7,183 nucleotides of DNA from positions 1 through 7,183 of the forward strand of contig CAZUNB010000047.1 in assembly GCA_964622235.1 (NCBI GenBank), in the 5' to 3' direction. The stretch's first letter is position 1; each line of letters opens with the position of its first letter. The notes under the pieces were generated by a model, which was given only the letters and a program-made list of their open reading frames with translations, searched no databases and was not told the DNA's origin. The DNA is from CAZUNB01 sp964622235. Its GTDB lineage: Bacteria > Patescibacteriota > Saccharimonadia > Saccharimonadales > JAGPDM01. Both the position numbers and the translations under genes were made by a program. Below are positions 1 through 5,377 of this stretch, one piece after another.

Positions 1-51
1 TTTGGTGCGTTTACTCGTTTTCTTGTGTGATTTTGAAATTTGAAATGCCAT
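1..51 (-). CDS. possible N-terminus of a small basic protein, cut by window edge
   Basis: On the minus strand an ATG at 51 opens a frame that stays open for all 17 codons to the window edge and reads MAFQISKSHKKTSKRTK, a strongly basic peptide. A perfect TATAAT lies 12 bases upstream (64-69), so a transcript from it would have a leader of only about 5 bases. There is no good SD; only AGAAAG precedes the ATG. A lysine/arginine-rich start suits a nucleic-acid-binding or ribosomal-type protein, but 17 residues are too few to identify it. It would follow the DUF3152 gene on the same strand. An open frame this short can arise by chance. Confidence 0.28.
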   Translation of the reverse strand, partial: MAFQISKSHKKTSKRTK

Positions 52-69
52 AATAGTCTTTCTATTATA
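50..69 (-). promoter_or_regulatory. TATAAT -10 box within a 7-bp inverted repeat
   Basis: The minus strand carries TATAAT at 69-64. The same bases form part of an inverted repeat, ATAATAG (50-56) and CTATTAT (62-68), with a 5-base loop. No -35 box lies at the standard distance; TTGAAA is found 23 bases upstream of the -10. The site could be the promoter for the edge ORF. If transcription comes from further upstream, the hairpin would cover that ORF's start. Weak evidence in AT-rich DNA. Confidence 0.25.
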
Positions 70-116
70 CTACTGTTTTGACCTGTAATGTTTTTCAAGT
101 ATAAATTACCTCATAT

Positions 117-158
117 ATTTCTGAATAAATTCACTTGACAGAAATCTTTTTGGTTTTT
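117..158 (+). terminator. terminator-like hairpin with T-tracts, plus strand
   Basis: ATTTCTG (117-123) and CAGAAAT (139-145) form a perfect 7-bp stem with a 15-base loop. It is followed on the plus strand by CTTTTT (146-151) and a second TTTTT (154-158). The stem is AT-rich and the loop long, so termination would be weak. No plus-strand gene is visible in the 116 bases before it. It may serve a gene outside the window, or be chance. Confidence 0.25.
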
Positions 159-163
159 GTAAT
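135..163 (+). promoter_or_regulatory. consensus-like promoter pointing antisense into the DUF3152 gene
   Basis: A perfect TTGACA (135-140), a 17-base spacer and TGTAAT (158-163, five of six consensus bases) are arranged as a sigma70 promoter on the plus strand. The predicted start, near 170, would yield RNA antisense to the 3' end of the DUF3152 gene. No plus-strand gene follows. The -35 overlaps the terminator-like hairpin, so at most one of the two readings is likely right. Confidence 0.25.
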
Positions 164-203
164 GAGCATTCATTGGCTAATTTACAAACTAAAACGCTCT
201 ATT

Positions 204-1790
204 CTAAACGCCCGCCAACTCGCTTGCAGTTGGCCAAGGGTTAAAAGCACAACCTTGTAGACTGATCGACTGTTGTTGCATGATAGGCGCTGACTGTCCG
301 GGACCACCGCATTTTGCATGTCCAAAACCAATAAAATGCCCAACTTCATGATTTACCACCATAGAGCGGTAGTCGTTAAGATTCCCGCCAGCACCATTCC
401 ACGCTTCAGTTGCACCATTCCACCGATCAATATTAATAATGACATTACTACCTGAACGACAGCTCCACTGTGGACTACATCCACTACTAAAGCTCGGTAA
501 CTGATCAGCTGCACTTAGCCATAAAGTAAAGCTACAGCCAGATTGCACTTGCGAGAAGCTGACCTTGCCACTACCCGACCAGCTACGAGAATCTGCCAGA
601 GTTTGAGCTACCTTGGCTGAAAAACTAGCTAGGTTGGCCGTGTCAACCGCCTTAGCCTGTACACAGTAACTGTAGTGTCGCGATGAGCCACCCGAACGCT
701 TAACAGGTATCACACGAGCTTTAGTCTTTATCGCTAAAGCTGAATTTGGTTTTTTGGCTTCATTCATCTGAGTATAGATTGCATTCGTTAGGTCTGCGCC
801 ATTAGTTAGTTCAAGTTTCGAATTATCTATGAGTGAACTTAGATAGGCTGTGATCATCGGCTTACTGAGCTCAAAACCTTTTTCACCTTTCACAAACCAT
901 GCTAGCTTCGTCTCGTTCTTCGGCTCAACTACTTTTCCATCGTTAGTAATGGTAACTTTCTGATCTAGCTTCGCATTAAATTGATCACGAGTTGCCTCTA
1001 GATCCTTGGTTGAAATCTTTGGTTTTTCTACATCAAAAGAAAGTTCAATCGGCTTGATGTTGGTAGATGTTTTAACCTTTAACTTATCATTCACTTTTTT
1101 ACGATTAATCTGTTTACCATTTTTCTCTAACTCAACCGAGAACTTATCTTTTTGTTTAATTACCTCAGCATCACGTGGAGGCGTACGGAGTTGTGCATTA
1201 ATCTTATCAAGCTCTGTATTCAATTTCTTATCATCAATGTTTACCGGCAAGCTATAATTCTGTCTAGTGACAACCTGGACCAATGGTATGTATCCTTTTT
1301 TGCGTCCGAGAATTTCCGAAGTCATTGACTGATTTATTGTTAGACCAAGTTGATCTCGTTTAAACTCTTGATTAAATGGTTTTTCGCTTTTATCATCTTC
1401 GCTTTCTTTATTCTCATCCTTTGAGATGCTCTTGATGGTAATTTTTTTCGGTACTAAATTCTCAACTTGCTTAGCGCTAAAACTACCAATTTTTTCTGAA
1501 CCGATGTAGCTATTTGGATAAACCTTGTCTTTGTAAACAAGTCCAAGGATAAGATTGCTAAGCAAAAATATCAGTAGCAATGACCCGGTAGAAATCGCAA
1601 TTATTTTCTTATAGGGTTTTTTATTAGTCTTTTTATTGACCTTTTTGTCTGGTTCTTCTTTTTTCTTAACATCAACATCAGACGTCCTGCTCAGTTTCTT
1701 TGAAGGATTCTCATTATTAACAACTATATTATTTTCTTTTTTCGACTTTTTCAATCGGAATTTCTTCTGTTTTACTACTTCGCGTTTCAT
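204..1790 (-). CDS. membrane-anchored DUF3152 metzincin-like zinc protease with peptidoglycan-binding-type modules
   Basis: A 528-aa protein, probably an extracellular, membrane-tethered zinc metalloprotease acting at the cell envelope. Residues 1-62 are a lysine-rich cytoplasmic tail. Residues 63-85 are a hydrophobic anchor. Residues about 95-345 contain repeated segments resembling the YoaR/VanW-associated putative peptidoglycan-binding domain (for example around 205-260). The C-terminal 360-528 resembles DUF3152. It carries the metzincin zinc motif HEVGHFIGFGH at 481-491 (H481, H485, H491, catalytic E482) and a candidate Met-turn at M504. The six cysteines in the C-terminal part (376, 419, 438, 444, 494, 514) could form three disulfides, which supports an outside location. 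The ATG at 1790 lies 3 bases after the PspC stop, and its SD-like AAAGG spans the PspC 3' end, so the genes are co-transcribed and probably coupled. DUF3152 has been noted mainly in Actinobacteria. Substrate unknown; the protease role is inferred from the motif. Confidence 0.85.
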   Translation of the reverse strand: MKREVVKQKKFRLKKSKKENNIVVNNENPSKKLSRTSDVDVKKKEEPDKKVNKKTNKKPYKKIIAISTGSLLLIFLLSNLILGLVYKDKVYPNSYIGSEKIGSFSAKQVENLVPKKITIKSISKDENKESEDDKSEKPFNQEFKRDQLGLTINQSMTSEILGRKKGYIPLVQVVTRQNYSLPVNIDDKKLNTELDKINAQLRTPPRDAEVIKQKDKFSVELEKNGKQINRKKVNDKLKVKTSTNIKPIELSFDVEKPKISTKDLEATRDQFNAKLDQKVTITNDGKVVEPKNETKLAWFVKGEKGFELSKPMITAYLSSLIDNSKLELTNGADLTNAIYTQMNEAKKPNSALAIKTKARVIPVKRSGGSSRHYSYCVQAKAVDTANLASFSAKVAQTLADSRSWSGSGKVSFSQVQSGCSFTLWLSAADQLPSFSSGCSPQWSCRSGSNVIINIDRWNGATEAWNGAGGNLNDYRSMVVNHEVGHFIGFGHAKCGGPGQSAPIMQQQSISLQGCAFNPWPTASELAGV

Positions 1791-1793
1791 TTT

Positions 1794-2021
1794 CTAACCT
1801 TTACTATCGTTTACTCTAGCACTAACTTGTTTGCGTTCAGGCTCAACCGGTACAAAAACCCACAAAATCAGATAGGGTAGAAAACCTGGCAGCCAGCCAG
1901 GGAGAAGCAAAACCACAAAAATAACTCGAGCAACCGTTGGGTCAATTTGAAAATATTCAGCTAAACCACCACAAACGCCAGCAATTTTCCGATCATTTCG
2001 ACTACGATACAATTTCTTCAT
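1794..2021 (-). CDS. PspC domain membrane protein
   Basis: A 75-aa protein that is essentially one PspC domain. It begins with the typical KKLYRSRNDRKIAGVCGGLAEY pattern split across residues 2-23, then IDPTVARVIF (26-35). A hydrophobic stretch at about 32-58 is broken by PGWLPG and ends in the characteristic LILWVFVP (51-58). A charged tail follows (60-75). In enterobacteria PspC senses envelope stress with PspB; small stand-alone PspC proteins are widespread in Gram-positives and usually lack a known partner. No PspA or PspB is visible here. It is the first gene of the minus-strand operon with the DUF3152 protease, which suggests an envelope role. The SD is weak (GGTAAGAT-like, 7-14 bases upstream) and no clear promoter was found in the 83-base divergent gap. 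Confidence 0.9.
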   Translation of the reverse strand: MKKLYRSRNDRKIAGVCGGLAEYFQIDPTVARVIFVVLLLPGWLPGFLPYLILWVFVPVEPERKQVSARVNDSKG

Positions 2022-2091
2022 AAGAACATCTTACCACCATAGTGTAAAAAATCTAAAATTTGCCAAGAATGATAAGATTAATGTACGTAAT

Positions 2092-2096
2092 AGGAG
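2092..2096 (+). promoter_or_regulatory. ribosome binding site AGGAG fixing the start of the DsbA-like gene
   Basis: AGGAG lies 8 bases before the ATG at 2105. The same frame could start upstream at TTG 2060 or at ATGs between 2069 and 2081, but those have no SD. They would also add residues before the conserved first beta strand (NISFYFDPLCPWCW). The 2105 start is therefore preferred. Confidence 0.8.
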
Positions 2097-2104
2097 TAAA
2101 AAAC

Positions 2105-2749
2105 ATGAATATCAGTTTTTATTTTGACCCACTTTGTCCGTGGTGCTGGGTGACGGCAGCTTGGATCCGCCAGATTCAAGAATCTAAAAGCCTAAACGTC
2201 GAATGGAAGCCAATTAGTCTCAAGCTAAAAAACGGCGATATGGGCGAACCCTGGGATATAAAAGCAGAAAATTCTTTAAAGATACTACGCGTTGTTGAAC
2301 ACCTTCGAGAGAAAGGTAAAGACGACAGAGTTGGTGGTTTCTACAAACATATCGGCACCGCCATTCACCGTGATGGCTTACTAAACGAAGAAAGTCCTGA
2401 CGTTAAACAAGCTATCGCCGATGCAGCTAGTTCGGTTGGAATTGACCCAGATTGTGCTATCAAGCATCTTGAAGACGAAGACCTAACCCAAAGAGTCCAA
2501 AAAAGCACAGATGAGGCTATTGCTCTTGCTGGCGACGACATCGGTACGCCGATTATCGCCTTCAAAGACAGCACAGGGAAAGATGCAGCATTGTTTGGAC
2601 CAGTCATCTCTGAACTTCCAGCGAGCTTAGATGAGGCAGAAAAGCTTTGGGATGCTTACGTTACCTTTGCTACTAAACCGTATTTCTGGGAGCTGAAACG
2701 CACTCGAACCGTACAGCCTGATACCAGAAACACATTCAAAGAAAACTAA
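2105..2749 (+). CDS. DsbA-superfamily thiol oxidoreductase, Rv2466c (mycothiol-dependent nitroreductase)-like
   Basis: A 214-aa cytoplasmic thioredoxin-fold protein with no signal peptide or membrane segment. The active site CPWC is at residues 11-14 within FYFDPLCPWCW. The inserted helical domain covers about 45-140. The cis-proline motif GTP is at 147-149. The C-terminal stretch FGPVISELP (164-172) and VTFATKPYFWELKRTRT (186-202) is the signature I recall from Mycobacterium tuberculosis Rv2466c. Rv2466c is a mycothiol-dependent reductase that can reduce nitro compounds and protects against oxidative stress. Whether this host makes mycothiol cannot be seen, so the electron donor is unknown. 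The gene diverges from the PspC operon. Alternatives such as a 2-hydroxychromene-2-carboxylate isomerase or FrnE-like protein fit the C-terminal motif less well. Confidence 0.88.
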   Translation: MNISFYFDPLCPWCWVTAAWIRQIQESKSLNVEWKPISLKLKNGDMGEPWDIKAENSLKILRVVEHLREKGKDDRVGGFYKHIGTAIHRDGLLNEESPDVKQAIADAASSVGIDPDCAIKHLEDEDLTQRVQKSTDEAIALAGDDIGTPIIAFKDSTGKDAALFGPVISELPASLDEAEKLWDAYVTFATKPYFWELKRTRTVQPDTRNTFKEN

Positions 2750-2797
2750 ATTCACAGCTTTCAATACTTAAATTCTATGCGCGATATCTATCGTTAC

Positions 2798-2806
2798 TGC
2801 TATACT
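2798..2806 (+). promoter_or_regulatory. extended -10 promoter of the rnk-like gene
   Basis: TGC followed by TATACT (2801-2806) forms an extended -10 element, putting the start near 2813. No recognisable -35 lies 17 bases upstream, which is common for extended -10 promoters. It would give the Rnk-like gene a roughly 20-base leader holding the SD, making it at least partly independent of the DsbA-like gene that ends 83 bases upstream of its ATG. Confidence 0.5.
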
Positions 2807-2832
2807 GCAGAGACAAAGGGAGATTAAAAAAC

Positions 2833-3228
2833 ATGATGAAAATACATATTACTCAGTTTGATTTAGACCGATTACAAAAGCTACTATCAGCTCGAAAACC
2901 ATACGATAAATATGACCAAGGCTTGGCAGATGATTTAGAAAATGCCGAGATTGTTGAGCCAGCAGCAATCCCGCCCGACGTCATCACGATGAACTCGACA
3001 GTTCGACTAACCGATGAAGACGGAAAAGACCGTGATTATTCGATTGTCTTTCCTGAAGATGCTGATTTAGCTGAAAACAAAATATCGATTCTCTCACCTG
3101 TTGGCTACTCGATGATTGGTTGGCGCGTCGGTAGTGACCTAAATATCCCAACACCAAAGGGTGAAAAGAAATTGAACGTTAAAGAAATTCTCTATCAACC
3201 AGAAAAAGCAGGTGATTTCGACCGATAA
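2833..3228 (+). CDS. rnk: GreA/GreB-family elongation factor, Rnk-like
   Basis: A 131-aa protein resembling E. coli Rnk (about 136 aa) along its whole length. It has a short helical N-terminus (8-45, DLDRLQKLL), then a GreA/GreB C-terminal domain (about 48-128) with the family landmarks PDVITMNS (48-55), LSPVGYSMIGWRVG (87-100) and the end motif LYQPEKAGDF (120-129). Rnk binds RNA polymerase near the secondary channel but lacks the long coiled coil and acidic tip for transcript cleavage; in E. coli it also influences nucleoside diphosphate kinase levels. The short N-terminus here likewise cannot reach the active site, so it probably competes with or modulates Gre factors. An SD, AAAGGGAGA, ends about 10 bases before ATG 2833; the second Met codon directly after it is less well spaced. 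Family assignment is firm; the symbol is by resemblance. Confidence 0.85.
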   Translation: MMKIHITQFDLDRLQKLLSARKPYDKYDQGLADDLENAEIVEPAAIPPDVITMNSTVRLTDEDGKDRDYSIVFPEDADLAENKISILSPVGYSMIGWRVGSDLNIPTPKGEKKLNVKEILYQPEKAGDFDR

Positions 3229-3416
3229 TTTATGAAGGGTCATCATCCAAGCTGTCAATCAAATATTGTAAGTAAACAAAATTTAAGCTGTGCTACCAGA
3301 AAGCCCTGGAAGCGGTTGTCGATAAAAATAAATCAATCATTTTATTCTATCAGCACCAAACTTTGATGCGTGGGCAATTTTGAGATGTAATTACTGTCAA
3401 AAGATACAGCTAAAAA

Positions 3417-4043
3417 TTACAGTAACGTGAATGAATCTCGATAAGTTGAGAAATCTTTGTTTGCATTGCCTTTTTCACTCAAGCCTAAAATCGTATAAAG
3501 TGTTCGGTCGACCAAAATATAACGGGCTTGGGCGGTAACTTCCCTGCCAGAAGCTGAATCTTTGCCGCTAATTACCACGTCTCGCGCTGGATTACCTTGC
3601 ACTTCCAAGTTTTCGGAAGAATCTAACGTGCCCGATAGATTAGAAATAGAGCCTCTAGCTGCCCCCTCCAACACCACACTGCTGTCTTCGTTTAATTGTG
3701 ATTCCTGGGGATAAGTTACCAAGGATACTTGAAAACTCGCATAGCTATCTGCTGTCTGATAAAACGTAATCGGTACAGATACACCCTCTATGGTCATTTG
3801 TTCCGAACTTATTTCTGGTTCTTCCAATAACTTGACAGAAAAGCCATCTCCTTCGTACTTATAGGTTTTTGCTTCTAAAGTCTCGGCTTTTTCAGTGCTA
3901 TTTTTTGAATCTGTCTCGCTGCCAGAATTTAATTTATCAAATAAGCCACTACTAAAACCTAAAACTGCAAGCGCCACAATAGAACTAACTGCAAAAACTG
4001 CCGCTCGTTTCCAGCTGATTGGTTTTCGTTGTTTGTCTGCCAT
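3417..4043 (-). CDS. membrane-anchored extracellular protein, PsbP/Mog1-like appearance
   Basis: A 208-aa protein with a basic N-terminus (1-13), one hydrophobic anchor or uncleaved signal (13-30), a Ser/Glu/Lys-rich linker (36-58), then a single domain (60-208). The domain begins YEGDGFSVKLLEEPE and ends YRDSFTLL. That pattern (gFsv-P at the start, G-pard in the middle, FldSF at the end) is typical of small secreted proteins with a PsbP/Mog1-like alpha-beta fold. There is no lipobox cysteine, so it is not a lipoprotein. The ATG at 4043 is chosen because AAGGAGGAG sits 9 bases upstream; an in-frame TTG at 4100 would place that SD inside the gene. It converges with the Rnk-like gene across a 188-base gap with no strong hairpin. 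The biochemical function is unknown and no catalytic residues stand out. Confidence 0.8.
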   Translation of the reverse strand: MADKQRKPISWKRAAVFAVSSIVALAVLGFSSGLFDKLNSGSETDSKNSTEKAETLEAKTYKYEGDGFSVKLLEEPEISSEQMTIEGVSVPITFYQTADSYASFQVSLVTYPQESQLNEDSSVVLEGAARGSISNLSGTLDSSENLEVQGNPARDVVISGKDSASGREVTAQARYILVDRTLYTILGLSEKGNANKDFSTYRDSFTLL

Positions 4044-4050
4044 ATTATGT

Positions 4051-4059
4051 CTCCTCCTT
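4051..4059 (-). promoter_or_regulatory. strong Shine-Dalgarno AAGGAGGAG
   Basis: The near-perfect anti-SD complement AAGGAGGAG, read on the minus strand, lies 7-9 bases before the ATG at 4043. It is the strongest ribosome binding site in the window. It fixes the start of the PsbP-like gene and suggests high translation. Confidence 0.85.
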
Positions 4060-4103
4060 GTTAATGCTCGGACCTGTCCACTTATTTCATTTTTGGGCAA
4101 TCA

Positions 4104-4190
4104 TCACGAAATTATCGCCGCAACGATGATACCAATTGTGGATTGAACTACCACTGGTATAGTAGCATATTTTTTCGCTTCTTTTGCCAT
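4104..4190 (-). CDS. possible 28-residue single-span membrane peptide
   Basis: An ATG at 4190 opens a 28-codon frame ending in TGA. The product starts MAKEAKKYATIP and continues into a hydrophobic stretch, VVVQSTIGIIVAAIIS, long enough for a short membrane span after a basic head. The architecture (basic N-terminus, then one helix) is typical of small bacterial membrane peptides. It lies directly upstream of the PsbP-like gene on the same strand, about 60 bases before that ATG. Against it: no good SD (only CGGGGC four bases upstream), no clear promoter, and a length at which chance ORFs are common. Confidence 0.25.
   Translation of the reverse strand: MAKEAKKYATIPVVVQSTIGIIVAAIIS
4126..4134 (-). 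promoter_or_regulatory. candidate extended -10 promoter for the PsbP-like gene
   Basis: The minus strand reads TGG then TATCAT (five of six -10 bases, with a TG extension), predicting a start near 4119 and a leader of about 75 bases carrying the strong SD. No convincing -35 is present. If the 28-residue ORF at 4104-4190 is real, this promoter lies inside it. Confidence 0.3.
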
Positions 4191-4410
4191 TGCCCCGTAT
4201 GAAACAATGACAAATTCAAAGTAACTTGTAAAAACAACCGCGATCTATTATTTTGTCAATTTGTTAGGTTTTGGGGAATTATCAGTATGTTTCGTAAAAT
4301 TCAAAAGTATATGGATCATCGTCTACATACTAAGTTAGTCTCATTTTTGATTTTAAATGAAAACTATTCTAGCTCCTCTTTTGCATTAAATGTTCTATAA
4401 AATAATTATT

Positions 4411-4425
4411 AATAACTGAGTTATT
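4411..4425. repeat. perfect 15-base palindrome
   Basis: AATAACT-G-AGTTATT is a perfect inverted repeat with a single central base. This is the geometry of a dimeric repressor site rather than of a hairpin. It lies in AT-rich gene-less DNA with no identified promoter next to it, so it may be chance. Confidence 0.3.
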
Positions 4426-4496
4426 TTAATCTTCCATGGATGAATCACCAGACATATATTTTTCTCTCTACAGTTATTCTCCCATCGAAAATTATC

Positions 4497-4601
4497 TTAA
4501 TCGGCCATTAGACTGTCGGTTTTATATTCCACTAGCCATGTCTTAATAATCTCAGATTTTGGAAGAATTTCGTTGGTCAAGATTTTCTTGGAAATTACCA
4601 T
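4497..4601 (-). CDS. possible 34-residue small protein
   Basis: An ATG at 4601 starts a 34-codon frame ending in TAA. Its product reads like a helical, charged peptide (it begins MVISKKILTNEILPKSEIIK and ends SLMAD). TAGGAG lies just upstream but only about 3 bases from the ATG, which is closer than usual. A TATAAA at about 4633-4638 could be a -10 box, without a matching -35. No homologue is recognised. Its position downstream of a terminator-like hairpin (4668-4698) would fit an independent small gene. Chance remains more likely than not. Confidence 0.2.
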   Translation of the reverse strand: MVISKKILTNEILPKSEIIKTWLVEYKTDSLMAD

Positions 4602-4667
4602 TAGCTCCTATGTTGGGAGTATGTTTGCCATTTTATATAGATGATGTCATTCCATAACTTTGCAGAC

Positions 4668-4698
4668 AAAAAAAATGGTTTTTAATGCACTAAAAAAC
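4668..4698 (-). terminator. intrinsic terminator-like hairpin downstream of the NYN gene
   Basis: Read on the minus strand, GTTTTT (4698-4693) and AAAAAC (4683-4678) form a stem around TAGTGCATTA, followed after two bases by a run of eight T (4675-4668). The stem is AT-rich and therefore weak, but the T-run is the longest in this region. It lies about 60 bases after the NYN stop codon, on the right strand to end that transcript. Confidence 0.5.
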
Positions 4699-4743
4699 AT
4701 TGACTGTAGTCTAGCTTTAGGATATATTAATAGCTATCACCAT

Positions 4744-4795
4744 GACCGAGTTAAGCAACCTAAGGTTTCGACCGACCGTTGATCTCGGTCTTTTT
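4744..4795 (+). terminator. possible plus-strand terminator overlapping the NYN 3' end
   Basis: GACCGAG (4744-4750) pairs perfectly with CTCGGTC (4784-4790), which is followed immediately by TTTTT (4791-4795) on the plus strand. The 33-base loop contains further pairing (GGT-TTCG-ACC at 4764-4773, and the palindrome AACCTAAGGTT). No T-run follows on the minus strand, so it is oriented for a plus-strand transcript. No plus-strand gene is recognised upstream. It overlaps the last NYN codons, so its sequence is partly set by coding needs. Confidence 0.3.
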
Positions 4796-5278
4796 GCTTC
4801 TCTTGGCTTCTAGATTTTGACGCAACAGGTCAACTCGGCTGATATAACTATTATATTTCCGTAACAAACTAGAGAAATGCCGATTAGGCACAAGAACCCG
4901 AAGCAGCTTATCTCTTTCATCCAAGAACTCGACTAAACAAGCAAAATCTCCATCACCGCTAACGATAATTGCTTTATCATAATTATCATATTGAATAGCC
5001 GAAGCGTGCAATACGAGCTCGGCATCGACATTGCCTTTGACTGTGTCGTCTTTGATCTCAACCGTTGGCTTAAAAATCAGAATATAGCCAGCCTCCTGCA
5101 AGGATAAATACAGCATCTCATTTCCGGGAACTTGACCGATGAAAAGATAGGCTTTTTGAACATTGTATTTATTCTTCAGATAAAGTCGGAACTTTCCAAA
5201 ATCGAGTCGCCAACCGAGTGCACGAACACCTAGGTTGAGGTTCTGACTATCTATAAAAGCGTAATTTGGCTTGTCCAT
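4760..5278 (-). CDS. NYN-domain (LabA/DUF88-type) putative nuclease
   Basis: A 172-aa protein consisting of one NYN domain, a PIN-like fold related to metal-dependent RNases. FIDSQNLNLG (8-17) supplies the first acidic residue, D10. VKGNVDAELVLHA (80-92) supplies D85. IVSGDGDFACLVEFL (105-119) supplies D109 and D111. RVLVPN (127-132) and SSLLRKYNSYI (136-146) are further family features. A Lys/Arg-rich tail (153-172) may bind nucleic acid. Homologues of this LabA/DUF88 type are widely conserved, but their substrates are mostly unknown. The start is uncertain. ATG 5278 leaves four residues before the conserved strand. ATG 5302 (180 aa) sits exactly where a start from the TATACT at 5309-5314 would fall and would be leaderless. 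An ATG at 5425 would run antisense through the FMN riboswitch and is rejected. The gene diverges from the riboflavin operon. Confidence 0.88.
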   Translation of the reverse strand: MDKPNYAFIDSQNLNLGVRALGWRLDFGKFRLYLKNKYNVQKAYLFIGQVPGNEMLYLSLQEAGYILIFKPTVEIKDDTVKGNVDAELVLHASAIQYDNYDKAIIVSGDGDFACLVEFLDERDKLLRVLVPNRHFSSLLRKYNSYISRVDLLRQNLEAKRSKKTEINGRSKP

Positions 5279-5308
5279 TGTATTAATTTTGGTTGGTTTC
5301 ATAGTTTC

Positions 5309-5314
5309 AGTATA
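5309..5314 (-). promoter_or_regulatory. -10 box TATACT of the NYN gene
   Basis: TATACT on the minus strand puts the predicted transcription start at or within a base or two of the ATG at 5302. The mRNA would be leaderless for that start, or have a 24-base leader without an SD for the ATG at 5278. No good -35 was found at 16-18 bases. Confidence 0.35.
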
Positions 5315-5342
5315 CAAAGTTTGTCTAGTGTGTGACGATGCT

Positions 5343-5371
5343 TTGGCCAAATTCGCCTTTGTTGGTATAAT
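5343..5371 (+). promoter_or_regulatory. promoter of the riboflavin operon
   Basis: TTGGCC (5343-5348, four of six -35 bases), a 17-base spacer and a perfect TATAAT (5366-5371) preceded by TGG (an extended -10) make a strong promoter. The predicted start, about 5378, coincides with the first base of the riboswitch P1 helix, which supports both calls. Confidence 0.8.
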
Positions 5372-5377
5372 AGAATT

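Larger units (their letters stand above)
4191..4759. other. AT-rich stretch without a convincing gene
   Basis: About 570 bases, visibly richer in A and T than the flanking genes. All six frames are broken by stops. On the plus strand there is a 37-codon ORF at 4287-4400 with a GGGGA 9 bases before its ATG, and a 36-codon ORF at 4436-4546 with no SD. The frame of the latter resumes after two stops with a sequence ending LPLAPMLGVCLPFYIDDVIP (stop at 4655-4657), which looks protein-like. On the minus strand there is a 34-codon ORF at 4497-4601. There is also a perfect palindrome and two terminator-like hairpins (separate entries). I recognise no family. It may be a decayed gene, an untranslated RNA, or the remains of an insertion. 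No tRNA, insertion-sequence ends or CRISPR repeats were seen. Confidence 0.6.

Noticed and set aside
1006..1257. Plus-strand open frame inside the DUF3152 gene
   Set aside because: It lies opposite the peptidoglycan-binding-type region with no SD or recognisable domain; chance antisense frame.
2060..2104. TTG or earlier ATG starts of the DsbA-like gene
   Set aside because: There is no SD before them, while AGGAG is ideally placed for the ATG at 2105. The family begins at the first beta strand.
4044..4100. Upstream TTG start of the PsbP-like protein
   Set aside because: It would put the near-perfect AAGGAGGAG inside the gene and add a non-hydrophobic arginine-rich extension.
4191..4759. Insertion sequence or CRISPR array in the gene-less block
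   Set aside because: No terminal inverted repeats with target duplications, no transposase motif and no regularly spaced direct repeats were seen.
4760..5278. NYN gene as the toxin of a toxin-antitoxin pair
   Set aside because: No adjacent small antitoxin gene overlaps or precedes it on the same strand, and the sequence fits the stand-alone LabA/DUF88 type.
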